Assembly (NCBI GenBank): GCA_036346355.1
Contig: CM070591.1
Coordinates: forward strand, 35,744,392 to 35,808,391
From: Rhipidocladum racemiflorum
Lineage: Eukaryota > Streptophyta > Magnoliopsida > Poales > Poaceae
Length of the DNA: 64,000 nucleotides
Direction: 5' to 3'
This document shows, in pieces, positions 53,166 through 62,794 of the stretch. Position 1 is the first letter of the stretch; each line of letters begins with the position of its first letter. Position numbers and translations under genes: made by a program. Under the pieces are notes generated by a model. That model was not told where the DNA came from and searched no databases. It was given only the letters and a program-made list of their open reading frames with translations.

Positions 53166-55464
53166 ATGGCGTCGTCGTCGAGGCCGCCGCCGCCCTTCGC
53201 ACCGCAAAACCCTACCACGGGCGCCAACCCGGGGAGCGCTGCCTCCCTGCCGGCCTCCTTCTCCAACCTCCAGATCTCCCGCGCGCCCCCGCCCTTCACC
53301 CCCGGCGGGCCGTCGCCCGATAACGGCCCGGTGCCCTCGTCGATCCGCGCCCCGCAGGCGCCGCCTCCAGGGGTGCGCCCGTTCCCCGGCAGCCCGCCGC
53401 TCCCGTCGCAGCCATCACCACCCTTCGCGCAGCCCACGGCGCCGGTCCAGCAGTCTCCTCCCTTAGGCGGCCCGCCCGCCGCTCTGTCGTCGCAGCCGCA
53501 GCAGCGGCCTTTGTTCAGTGGCCCGCCGTCCAGTCGGCCAGCGCAGCTGCAGCGGGCGCCCTTTGGAGGGCCGCCCTCTGCGGTGTCGCAGCCGCTGCGG
53601 CCCTTCGGCGGGCCGCCCGCGGCGATGTCGCAGCCTCCCCCGTTCGGCGGACCGCCCACGGCGGCGATGGCACAGCCTCCCCCGTTCGGCGGGCCTCCAC
53701 CTGTAGCAGCAGCTCAATCGGCACCGTTCAGTGGACCCCCGTTTTCAGCAGCTCAGCCGCCACCATTCGGTGGGCCGCCGGGGGTGATGCCTCAACCGCC
53801 GTCCTCTGGTGGGCTGAGGCCGCCGTTTGGGGGGCCACCAGTACCGTCGCACCAAGCGCCGTTCGGTGGGCCGCCCCAGTTTGGGGGGCCAAGACCGGGA
53901 GCACAACCTCCATTCGGGGCTCAGACTGCACCTGTGTCGCAGCCACCGACGTTCATGGGGGCGCCAGGGGCTAATGTAGCAGCGTTTGGGCCTCCAGGGT
54001 GGCAAGGGCAGGCACGACCAGTGAGTGTTTCTTCCTATTAACTTTCATGAAGTGTTCGCAAAAGGAAGATATTTTAGTGGACATGTTGGAAGCAAGGCTA
54101 TGGGAAACTGTAACACCTTAACTGTTAGTTGCATTTGACGTGTTCCAAATGAATTAATGAGAAAAATATAGACCTGGGTTTCCATAGGATAATGAAGGCA
54201 CTTCTTTTCCTCCTAAATCAATCTGATGCAGAATTTTGAGTTCTAGAGGCTGGTTTAGAAGCTTACTGTTCTTGTGGTTCTTGTAATTTGGCATGCCTAA
54301 GTGAAAGATAAGCTTTTTTCCTTCTTTGAGGAAATGCGAAATCCATTAGGATCGGGCAGAGTGCCATACCAAACTGTAGTGATTGTATGACCAAGGTGAC
54401 ATGCTGACATGTTTTAAGGACATAAGTAGCTTGTTTGGGTAAAAGTTGTCTTCTGGGCTTAATAGCAAGCAGTATTTCGACCTTGTTTGGGAACAATTGA
54501 AACACTAATGTTGTTTGAATATTATGTATTATTTCTCGTGAAAAGGAAGTGCTCTGGCTTTTGGATATTTCATTAGGTACCTAATTACTAATTCACCTAG
54601 GAGATCGATCAATGATCTTCACCATTTTCATTAAAATAAAATATTTTTTCTGTTAGATTTCCTTTTTTTATAAGATATGTAGTTCAGTTCTTTACGATGT
54701 GTGGAGTCTTGTAATTTATGCCCTTTGGGTGATTTTCTTCAAGATTGATCAGTACTATTTTCACGAAAACAGATAGAACCATCTTTCCATTAGATTTGTT
54801 TTCTAGATGAGAAACCTTAAAATATGCAATTCTTATGATGCTTTGAGCATTGTAATTTATGCCTTTAAGGTGATGTTCAACTTTTAGGGAGCTGTGCCTG
54901 GTGGTATGCCACCCAATGCACTAGGCCAAGGGATGCCGTCCACGCCCACCATGCCTTACTCTCCCCATGCTGGTGCCCAGGTCTCTACCCCATCCAAAAT
55001 TGATCCTAATCAAATTCCGCGTCCGATTCCTGAGTCATCAGTCGTCATTTTTGAGACCCGGCAAGGTGGCCAAGCTGCTGTTCCACCGGTACGTGTTTAG
55101 ATCTGTAACTAGTTATATCTATCTCTACATTGAAAATGCTTGTTCCAGATGGCTGTCATTAACTAGACTACTGGATCTATTTCATATAAGAGTATTGTTG
55201 TTGATTGTAGGCTGCATTGAGCGAATTTATTGTGAAGGACACAGGCAACTGCAATCCCCGTTTTATGAGGTGCACCATGAATCAGGTTTGATTTGTTCTA
55301 TACACTATGTTCTCCTTTTGTTAGTGTATTTTCCTTTCTAAACTTCTTGTTACATATGCTATCAGATACCATGTACAGGGGATCTATTGACGACGTCAGG
55401 AATGCCATTGGCCTTGATGGTGCAACCTTTTGCTCTTCCTCATCCTTCTGAGGAACCTATCCAG
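53166..55464 (+). CDS. SEC24: SEC24-like COPII coat protein, first four exons
   Basis: Sec24 is the cargo-binding subunit of the COPII coat that buds vesicles from the endoplasmic reticulum. Exons: 53166-54020 (285 codons), 54888-55088 (67), 55211-55285 (25), 55366-55464 (33). All introns are phase 0 and have GT-AG borders (for example CCA^GTGAGT and TTTTAG^GGA). The N-terminus is disordered and Pro/Gly-rich, with at least seven PFGGPP units. Exon 2 has PSKIDPNQIPRP, and exons 3-4 have NPRFMRCTMNQ and LALMVQPFALPHPSEEPIQ, hallmarks of plant Sec24 before the zinc finger. The start at 53166 follows a C/T-rich leader and there is no upstream in-frame ATG nearby. The zinc finger, trunk and gelsolin domains are not in the window. 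The gene is on the plus strand and its fourth intron seems to be filled with transposons. Confidence 0.9.
54021..54887 (+). other. SEC24 intron 1
   Basis: An AT-rich intron of 867 bases without repeats or ORFs that I can recognise. It is bounded by GTGAGT and TTTTAG. Confidence 0.75.
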
Positions 55465-55739
55465 GTACTTCATCTCTTTTTTTGCACACAAAGCATTAGC
55501 AAACACTTTTTATATTAACTGATATGACATGCCAACCAAATGAGAAATCAATCTGCTTAGGGGATGGTTATACTAACATATGCCATTATACCATATTAAG
55601 AATATTCCTGAGCATAGAAGTATGAAATGTCATTGGTGCGAAACTTCTGTGCTGTCATCATATGTAACTATTTGTTTTAACTCACATCAATCTAATTTTG
55701 GTGTAGTAGCAAACCGTTGACTACATTGGAAATCACTAG

Positions 55740-55880
55740 TCCTAGGAAAAAGTCCATATTATACCCCAAACTTTGCTCGAAAGTCTGTTCGGTACCGTGA
55801 ACTATGAAACCAGACATTTGACCCCTTGAACTTTGCAATCTGGTTTAAATAACACCTTGACCTGGTTCTTTTCTATTTCT
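55740..55880. repeat. Short repeat remnant in SEC24 intron 4
   Basis: The text AGTCCATATTATACCCCAAACTT, GAACTATGAAACCAGACATTTGACCCCTTGAACTTTGC, and TTAAATAACACC is of the kind found in grass MITEs. It is interrupted on the right by a gypsy gag remnant. Family not determined. Confidence 0.35.
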
Positions 55881-56255
55881 CGAAGCCAGTCATCAGCTTC
55901 GAGTGGCTCAATATCTTTGGAAAAGGTGGGTGGACGTGTCTGTAGAAATTCTCCGAGTGACTTTAATTCTATTGGTTAGGTGCTGGCTTCTAGAAACTAA
56001 ATTGGTAAGCAATGCCTCCATGAATTGGTTTTGGCTCTCTTGAGCCTCTTTCCTGGAATTTTCGAAGTACATTAGAACTCTCTCTAATGGATCCTGATTC
56101 TCTGAAGTTCTAGCTGTGTTGGTATTTCCTCTAGGTTGTGTTGGTTGCCTAGTCTCAGGAACATTGGGATGGTTTGGCTCTTGGGTAGGGGCAGTTTGCT
56201 GGTTGTCAACATTTGGCGAGCCTGCTCTCTAACCTCACGATCTGACATCCTGCAA
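55880..56255 (-). pseudogene. Gag N-terminus of a gypsy relic in SEC24 intron 4
   Basis: The minus strand begins MSDREVREQARQ at 56250, shifts frame, and continues NVDNQQTAPTQEPNHPNVPE and EAQESQNQFMEALLTNLVS. This is the N-terminal region of a chromovirus-like Gag. It belongs with the PBS at 61243-61254 and the LTR from 61257. The leader between them was enlarged by a hAT insertion. Confidence 0.55.
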
Positions 56256-56630
56256 AAGAAAGCATTAACGAGACATAATTAATTCTTTACCTTTAGCACA
56301 ATTTTAGTTTTCATTGCCCTTCTTATATTTAGCTAGAATAGTTTCATAAAGAATGGTTGGACAATTACCATTATCAGAATTCATTTGTAAGACGAGGTCT
56401 TATTGTGTAGAGAAGATAAAAGTTGGAGATTTTAATTATGCTAGCATTCCATTGTAAGATGAGAAGTGTTGTTGTGAATAGAGGCCATTATGGTTTCTAT
56501 TTTAAAGAAGAGGGAAGATGTCAGATATTATCGCTCTCGTTTGTCACTCCATTTCATAATTACATCCAAAATCTATCTACAATCTCAAAGTAAGAGCCAT
56601 AAATCGCAATTTAAGAGAAATGAAAAGAAA

Positions 56631-56864
56631 CTTGGTGTCCGAGCACCAAGAACTCCTCGAGGATAGCGCCTCGAGCCGCACCTATTGCTACTAGAGAACA
56701 GGAACACCATCAAGATGCAAATAAGAAAACAATAAAAAGCCTAGTGTCCGAGCACCAGGATCTCCCCGAGATTAACGCACTCAGGCCGCCCTATCTACTG
56801 AAGAAAAACGGTAAACAAACTTGGTGTCTGAGCACCAAGAACTCCTCGAGGCTACGCGCTCGAG
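56631..56864. repeat. Three tandem stem-loop units in the gypsy leader
   Basis: Units start at 56631, 56740 and 56820. Units 1 and 3 begin with CTTGGTG, six bases, CACCAAG, a perfect seven-base-pair hairpin; unit 2 has one mismatch. In unit 1 this is followed by CTCGAGG, six bases, CCTCGAG (56656-56675), a second perfect seven-base-pair hairpin. Unit 3 has the related CTCGAG pair at 56845-56864. They lie in the untranslated leader of the minus-strand element. Confidence 0.7.
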
Positions 56865-57659
56865 TACACTATGGATCCACGCGTCCAAGCGTGCCACAGA
56901 CAACGGGTCCGGGACTGTTTCCTAGTCCTTAGCTCCTCTTCTGATCTATGTAATCAGCTATATATATAATATATAATATACACGCAATTTGTACAAAGGA
57001 AATCAAAGACATGCATCATTGACTACATGAAAGATACCTAGCAGCATATGTTCAGTTGCAAGCATTAAACAGGATGGTATACAAATGCTAGAATGCAGTT
57101 ATAAACATGACATTGATTTTGCATCTGATATCTAAACAAGCATGAATGGAATTAATTAAGTAACTGGAACATATATGCAAGGTTTGCGAGTCGCAAAGTC
57201 GAGTCGAGTCGCTAGGGTACCGACTTGTGGACTAGTCGTGACTAGGTTAGACTAGTCGCTGACTAGTCGATACAAGTCGATGACTATACTTTATAATTTT
57301 CTATAAATATACCAACATACTGCATACCAAAAACAGAGAACATAAGAGTGGAGAAGTGAAGAACCTGGAGTTGTGCAACAGTTGTTGCTTGTTTGTCAAT
57401 TCCTGCATCTCCCCATGCAACAACACCCTGGAAATGATGAGAAAATGAATTGGTCACTGCTGGACAGTGAATTAAAATTATTGTATCAAGTTTTTCAATT
57501 AGCACAACAAGTAAACTATGAAGTAAATAAGTTGCTAAGTGTCTATTAAGTCCAATAATAAGCAAGTTCAACAATCTAGATGACATGTTCATCATAACAA
57601 AATAGCAAATTAGAATCTTGTTGTCTTGTACATGTCCAACATAGCAAATAACAACTTGA

Positions 57660-60246
57660 ACATCCAAATCATCATCCAATTGAAATTCATGACTTCCTCT
57701 TCCTGCACTAGAATCCTCGTTATCATCATCTCCGCTGTCCATGTCATCATCATCCGCAACCTCCTCTATAGTGGTGTCATTGATGTCCTTCTCCAATGCT
57801 TCATTCCTTCTCTTTAAATGTCGCTGCTGATAACGAAGAATCTTGTCTTTGGAAGCACCATCACCATGAGCTTGCCTTGGCAAATTGCGACCTGTTAGAC
57901 CATCACTAGCACCAGCGGCTTCATCAGCGTGTGCCCAAGTTAGTACTTCATCTCCGGTAGCACCTTCATGAACTGGTTCGACATTGATGTCAACCCATTC
58001 ATTATCCCATTGAAATTCTTCTAGGATAAGTGGGTTAGCCTTCTTTCCTTTGGAGCCTTCGTCGCGTAGCTTTTGAAACCTATTTGTCATTCTTCGATTG
58101 TATGAAACATACACCAACTTGCTCAATCTATTGTGTTCTAGACGGTTTCTCTTTTTTGTATGAATCTACACACACAAATATGCAAAAGCATGTCAAATGC
58201 AACTCCAATCAACTTGCGTGTGTTACTTACAAGTGTGAGTTGCTTACATGAGAGAATGTACTCCAATTGCGCTCGCATCTGGACGAGATACAACAAAGGC
58301 CAACGATTCTCTTTGCTAGACATTGAAGCTCATAAGCAAGGCCGCCATATGCACTCCACCAAAGCACTACAACAAAAATTAGCATATCACAATTTTAAAA
58401 ATAGAAGATTACAAGATAGAAAAAAACGAATAAGCTTCAAAGATCCGACTTACAATGACTCTTGTCTCTATCTTTGATTGCCATTTTCTTGGTGAAGCAA
58501 TCACCTTCTGTCCGCTCATAATCATCGGCTTGCTTGCTTATCTTGGCTTGTTCATCTGCATCGGCCTCCATCTTCCATAGCACATCGTTAAACATCGAGC
58601 GGAGCCTTGTAGCAAGTCTTCTGTTGGTCTCTCTAATGAGAAAGAACTTATTTGGATTCAAAAATAGTGCTGCCCCATAAAGATTTTGCTCCATTTGACT
58701 GTCCCACCTCTTGTCAACAATGGCAAGCACTTCATTCATTAAGACTTCCGTATGTTGTAAAGCTTCCTTTATGTTCTTCTTTGCAAGGTCCATGGTTGCC
58801 CATATTTCAGGCATTGCCGGTCTCTCATCACCATCAGCAATTCTCAGGACAATAAGATGAGGTTGCGAAGCTCTCATGCAATTCTCCACTGCTTGCCAAA
58901 ACGTGACAGACAACACATTTTTCGCATGCCTTTCCTACTTCTGTGCTCTTCAATTTGTTCTCACACCATTCATCACTAACAAAGAGAGCTTTCAGCCCTT
59001 GTTCCACATGCTTGCCAATGTAAGGAAGGATTTCGCAAAACGAGTGGCTGCGGGCCTCATAAGATCTCTACCATTTGTCTTGCTCCTCATCAAATCGAGA
59101 ATCCTTTCGTGCCCATAGATAAACCTTGTAATCCTCTTTGCTTTAGCAATGCAACCACTAAACTCATTTATCTTCCCAATGCCCTCCAGCATAAGATCCA
59201 AGCAGTGGGCAGCACAAGGCGTCCAAAACGAGGTAGGCATCCTGTCCATAAGCATCCTACCCGCTGCCTTGTAATTGGATCCATTGTCTGTGACAACATG
59301 AACCACAAATTCCTTCCCAATGGCATCAATTTGCTCCTCCAACAACTTTGCTACCAATTTCGCATTAAACGATTCCGAAGAAACATTAGATGACCCCAAG
59401 AAGAAGGTACCTTCTGGACTATTCACAAGATAATTTATCAAGTGTCGGCCTTTCATATCGGTCCACCCATTTGACATGAGTGTGCATCCATACTCTTGCC
59501 ATGCCAACTTATGCTTGTCCTTCAATTCATCTGTCTTGGACTTTGTCCTCTCTAGCAATGGCATCCTCACCTCATGGTAGGTAGGTGATCTATACCCAGG
59601 ACCATACTGCCCTATGGACTCAAGTAGAACCTCCCAGAATTGATAACAATGAGTGGTATGCAATTCTCATATATGAAGTTAGCTACATGATCATCCACAA
59701 TTTGCTTTTGCTCCTTTGACCTTTTAGTGCAATGCTCAAGTGTAGGTTGAGAAGTGCTTGAGCTATGTCTCTCCGAAACAACCTCTTTTGACGTCTTTCG
59801 AATCATATCAACAACTGGCTTCTTAGTGGGCAGACCAGAAACTTGAAAAGAAGGCACTAGTTCCTTCCTTTTTAAAGATGATGATCCCCTGGAACTTCCT
59901 CCTTGTTGCACGGTCTCACATTCGGCTCCACCTTCTGTTTCACCCCCACCCCCTTCATCAAGATCTAGTTCCATGGCTTTGAACTGCTCTTCAAGAAGTC
60001 ATGCATCTCTTTTCTGATTTCAGTTGTAGCTTTGGGACACTTCTCTACATCACTGAAACCCCCACAAAGGTGTCGCTTCATTCTTGCCACTCAGGCATAG
60101 ACTTGCTTGTTGCACAACATACATTGGAGGAGGTCCTTCTTCTCTAAAACAGGCCAGAAGGCATACTTCCAAGCTGGATCCTTTGACTTAGATGGCCTCC
60201 GCTTGGGATCTTTGGATGGATCATACTGCTCAACCGCTGCTGCCAT
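57660..60246 (-). pseudogene. hAT transposase (BED, DUF659, dimerisation domain)
   Basis: The first in-frame ATG is at 60246, after an acceptor-like CTTGCACACAG. The BED-type zinc finger reads WKYAFWPVLEKKDLLQCMLC then, after a TGA, VARMKRHLCGGFSDVEKC. A frameshift near 59990 and another near 59650 follow. The DUF659 catalytic region (59663-58992) contains SNGWTDMKGRHLINYLVNSP, VTDNGSNYKAAGRML and PCAAHCLDLMLEGIGKINE. The usual first catalytic Asp in SDGWTD is Asn. Next come 58916-58437 and, after an intron, the dimerisation motif AKRIVGLCCISSRCERNWST near 58310. The last exon (58126 down) has PLILEEFQWDNEWVDINVEP and an acidic tail. Not functional. Confidence 0.85.
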
Positions 60247-60249
60247 TTG

Positions 60250-60735
60250 TTGAGACAATTGTGACTGGCTGCCATTTGTATCTGTGTGCAAGAGAAGGGA
60301 TAATTTAGTGCTATAATCAACTAGCAAAGCAGTACTGCAGTAGCAAGAGCACATCGCCGCCGCAGCCGCGCATCGTGGCGGCGGCGCATGGAGGCGCTGC
60401 GCAGGCCGCTCTGGCGTGGCGGGCGTGTCGGGCGCCGCTGCGTTTCTCCGGTGCTTTGCTCTTCGCTCGCTCGCTTCGCCTCGCTTCCTCCACTCCGCTC
60501 CGCTCGCTTCCGCCTAACGCTCGCCGCTTCCTCCGCCCGCTCGAGAGGATAGCTGGAGAGGAGAGGAGTACTGGAGTAGGGAACATGAAGATACCTGCGT
60601 GGTGGCGTCCGACGATGAAGCTCCGGCGGCGGTAGCTCTATTCCCACCAGGCGGCAGCATCAGCAAACTAGGTTTCTTCGGTCCTTACTCCCGTCTGGCT
60701 TCTTCAGTCCTCGGTTTGGGTTTTAAGCATGCGTG
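60250..60735 (-). other. Probable promoter and 5' leader of the hAT transposase
   Basis: A GC-rich stretch (60350-60640) precedes the transposase on the minus strand and contains no conserved ORF. The long ORFs read in several frames here follow from the GC and CGCTCG richness. The acceptor near 60290 implies an upstream non-coding exon. Confidence 0.4.
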
Positions 60736-60885
60736 GCCCAGTCGGGCGACTATGCTACTCTGGCTAGTCGCGACTAGCTGCTCGACTAGCGCAACTAGTC
60801 GAGTCAGGTGCAACGACTAGGTTCGCTGCACCGACTTGTTGGCTAGTCGTGACTAGTCGCGCGACTTTAAAACACTGCATATATG

Positions 60886-61242
60886 TCCTAGTTTCATATG
60901 ACTATCACCCTAGGCTTTGGTTATAGTATGACGATTAATATGCAGCATAACTAATTCCCATTTGAAAACAATAATTATGCAACATCCTCATCCTTAGTGT
61001 CTTAGCATACGACATACATTACATGACCTAGAGCAATAATTAAGCGTAAATAGCCCCCTTAAAAAGGTTCTACTTAGCATTGGTAGTCCAATTAAAATCA
61101 GCAAGACATCAGAGTTAAAGCTGCTACCATTATTCGATAAGATAAGAACTACAATATACTTATTGTATATAGCTAGAAAATCTTTTCCTTGGGTTTTCCT
61201 ACCGGTCTCTAATTATTTAATTGCGTGGTTCTCGTAACCATT
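60886..61242 (-). other. Leader of the gypsy relic
   Basis: AT-rich untranslated leader between the PBS at 61243 and the hAT insertion point. No ORF. Confidence 0.5.
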
Positions 61243-61254
61243 GCTCTGATACCA
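61243..61254 (-). other. Primer-binding site of the gypsy relic
   Basis: TGGTATCAGAGC on the minus strand, two bases from the LTR end at 61257. It shows that the LTR lies to the right and the element runs leftwards. Confidence 0.85.
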
Positions 61255-61615
61255 CCTGTGGCGGCCTGCATAATTAGCCCAGGGTAATGATAGTAACCAC
61301 AACCATTACTTTGAGATAATCACACGAATCTCGGCATACTAGCTAATTAAAACATCGAGCGCATCCGATATTTTATCAGTTAGTATACCGTGGTTAGAGT
61401 GTTGCAACAGAACAATAATTAGAGACTGAAATGGAACTTTATTATAGTCCATTGCCACGCAGGCTACAAGTTTGGTACAATAGTTATACAGACTATCCAA
61501 GTACAACAAAAATATAATACCAATGTACTAATCACCCAAGGTCCAACAAAAGTAGGTGTACGATCTGTCCGACATCCTAACCCTCCTGGTAATCGACATC
61601 CTTGTACACTTGGTT

Positions 61616-61698
61616 CTACGGGTGATCCTCACCCCCTGCCTCGTAGACACCCCTGGGATCCATATCCAAACCAGCAGCTTGACCACCGAAGTAATTTT
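61616..61698 (-). other. LTR-embedded exon B of the gypsy relic
   Basis: After CCTTTGCTTAG the minus strand has 83 bases open in the phase expected after a phase-1 exon. It includes YFGGQAAGLDMDPRGVYEAG and ends GEDHP before TAG at 61618-61616. The amino acids differ from the other copies, but position, phase, acidity and size agree. Confidence 0.45.
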
Positions 61699-61726
61699 CT
61701 AAGCAAAGGGGGAATTAAGCAAGAGT

Positions 61727-61741
61727 GAGTACAAAGTACTC
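61727..61741 (-). other. GAGTAC/GTACTC inverted repeat
   Basis: Perfect six-base-pair arms with a three-base loop, before exon B on the minus strand. Confidence 0.75.
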
Positions 61742-61983
61742 AGCAAAAATTAATAGCAATATGCAATAACGAAAACTAAGTCCACTTTCACCAGAATATC
61801 ACTTTCTCATTCTCAACCTTTTTTTTTCAAAATAAGTTTTGTTAAATGAAAACATTGCAGGTTTTAAGTTCAAAAGAAAGGTTACTAACACTTGCATCTG
61901 AGACATACTAACTTTCATAATCTCAAATCCAAAAGACGGCACACATTCATGATTCCAACCTTGCATAGCGTTCATACCACTTA

Positions 61984-62395
61984 GGCCCTGTTTGGAACGG
62001 CTTTAGTTTTGGTTTCTGTCCTCTGGAAGCCAAAAGCTGTTCCAAACAACTAGCTTTTTCGCAGCCAGAAGCCAACAACCCATTTGTACTAGAAAAAGTT
62101 GAAAGCTGAAAGCTGGTCTGAGGTAGTTTCTTATAGCTTCGATGGGTTGGGGTTATGACTTTACCACTAGAGTTCAAAAAAAAATTCCCCATCCTACGAA
62201 GTATAAAATCCCAAACCGCACCACTCTCACCTTCATTCCCAACCCGCATCCCACATACCTAAAAGCTATACTAAAAAGCCAGACTGACAAACACCAAATC
62301 TCTTCAGCCCAACCGTTCAGCTGTGTAGCCCTTCAGCCATACAGCTCAGCTAAAAACTACTTTTCAGAAAAGCTCTAGCCATACCAAACAGGGCC
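61984..62395. mobile_element. Tourist-like MITE (PIF/Harbinger), TSD TTA
   Basis: This 412-bp element opens GGCCCTGTTTGGAAC and closes with CCAAACAGGGCC. It is flanked by TTA at 61981-61983 and 62396-62398. These termini and the TTA duplication are characteristic of Tourist-like elements. It encodes nothing. Confidence 0.92.
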
Positions 62396-62406
62396 TTAGC
62401 TTCTCC

Positions 62407-62630
62407 ATGGTGTTACTGGTTTTTGCCACAACGGCCTTACCAGTCTTACCAATTACCCTTGGTCTTACTGGTTTTGCCGCATGGGCCTTACTAGTCTTAC
62501 CATTTCCTCTTGGTCTTACTGGTTTTGTCGCAACGGGCCTTACCAGTCTTACCAGTTACCCTTGGTCTTACTGGTTTTGCCGCAATGGGCCTTACAGTCT
62601 TACCATTCCCCTTGGTCTTACCATTATGAC
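62407..62630. repeat. Minisatellite of about 51 bp, four copies
   Basis: GGTCTTACTGGTTTTGCCGC and following bases recur at 62461, 62512 and 62564, and partly at 62614, with a weaker first copy at about 62409. The open frame across it is a by-product of the repeat. Confidence 0.8.
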
Positions 62631-62794
62631 TAGCAACAATAGTTCATCAACAATCGACTTATCCATAACCAACTTTTGCCACAACCGGTTATATATATAT
62701 CCATCTTTCCAACATTGGTCTTACCAATATGCCTCACGAGGTCAATACTGGTCTTACCACTCTAGTGATCTATTACATACCCATTATCATGGTT

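Larger units (their letters stand above)
57178..60877 (-). mobile_element. hAT transposon, 3.7 kb, TSD CATATATG
   Basis: The element begins CAAGGTTTGCGAGTCGC and ends, reversed, CAGTGTTTTAAAGTCGC. It is flanked by a perfect eight-base CATATATG at 57170-57177 and 60878-60885. Both ends hold clusters of ACTAGTCG. A 27-base block (ACCGACTTGTGGACTAGTCG and on) recurs at 57219-57245 and 60830-60856 in the same orientation with 25 matches. It contains a decayed transposase on the minus strand and lies in the leader of a gypsy relic. Confidence 0.93.
61257..62790 (-). repeat. LTR of the gypsy relic, with exon B, interrupted by a MITE
   Basis: The LTR ends ...GCAGGCCGCCACA on the minus strand at 61257. 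It holds the inverted repeat at 61727 and exon B at 61698-61616. It is split by the MITE at 61984-62395 and is probably truncated near 62790, where a hAT element starts. Exon A is not seen. Confidence 0.55.

Noticed and set aside
53102..54005. Long Gly/Arg-rich ORFs on the minus strand opposite SEC24 exon 1
   Set aside because: They are shadows of the proline-rich PFGGPP coding repeats; the plus strand has the SEC24 homology, splice sites and start.
60317..60647. Overlapping Arg-rich ORFs before the hAT transposase
   Set aside because: Open in many frames because of CGCTCG-rich sequence; no conserved domain.
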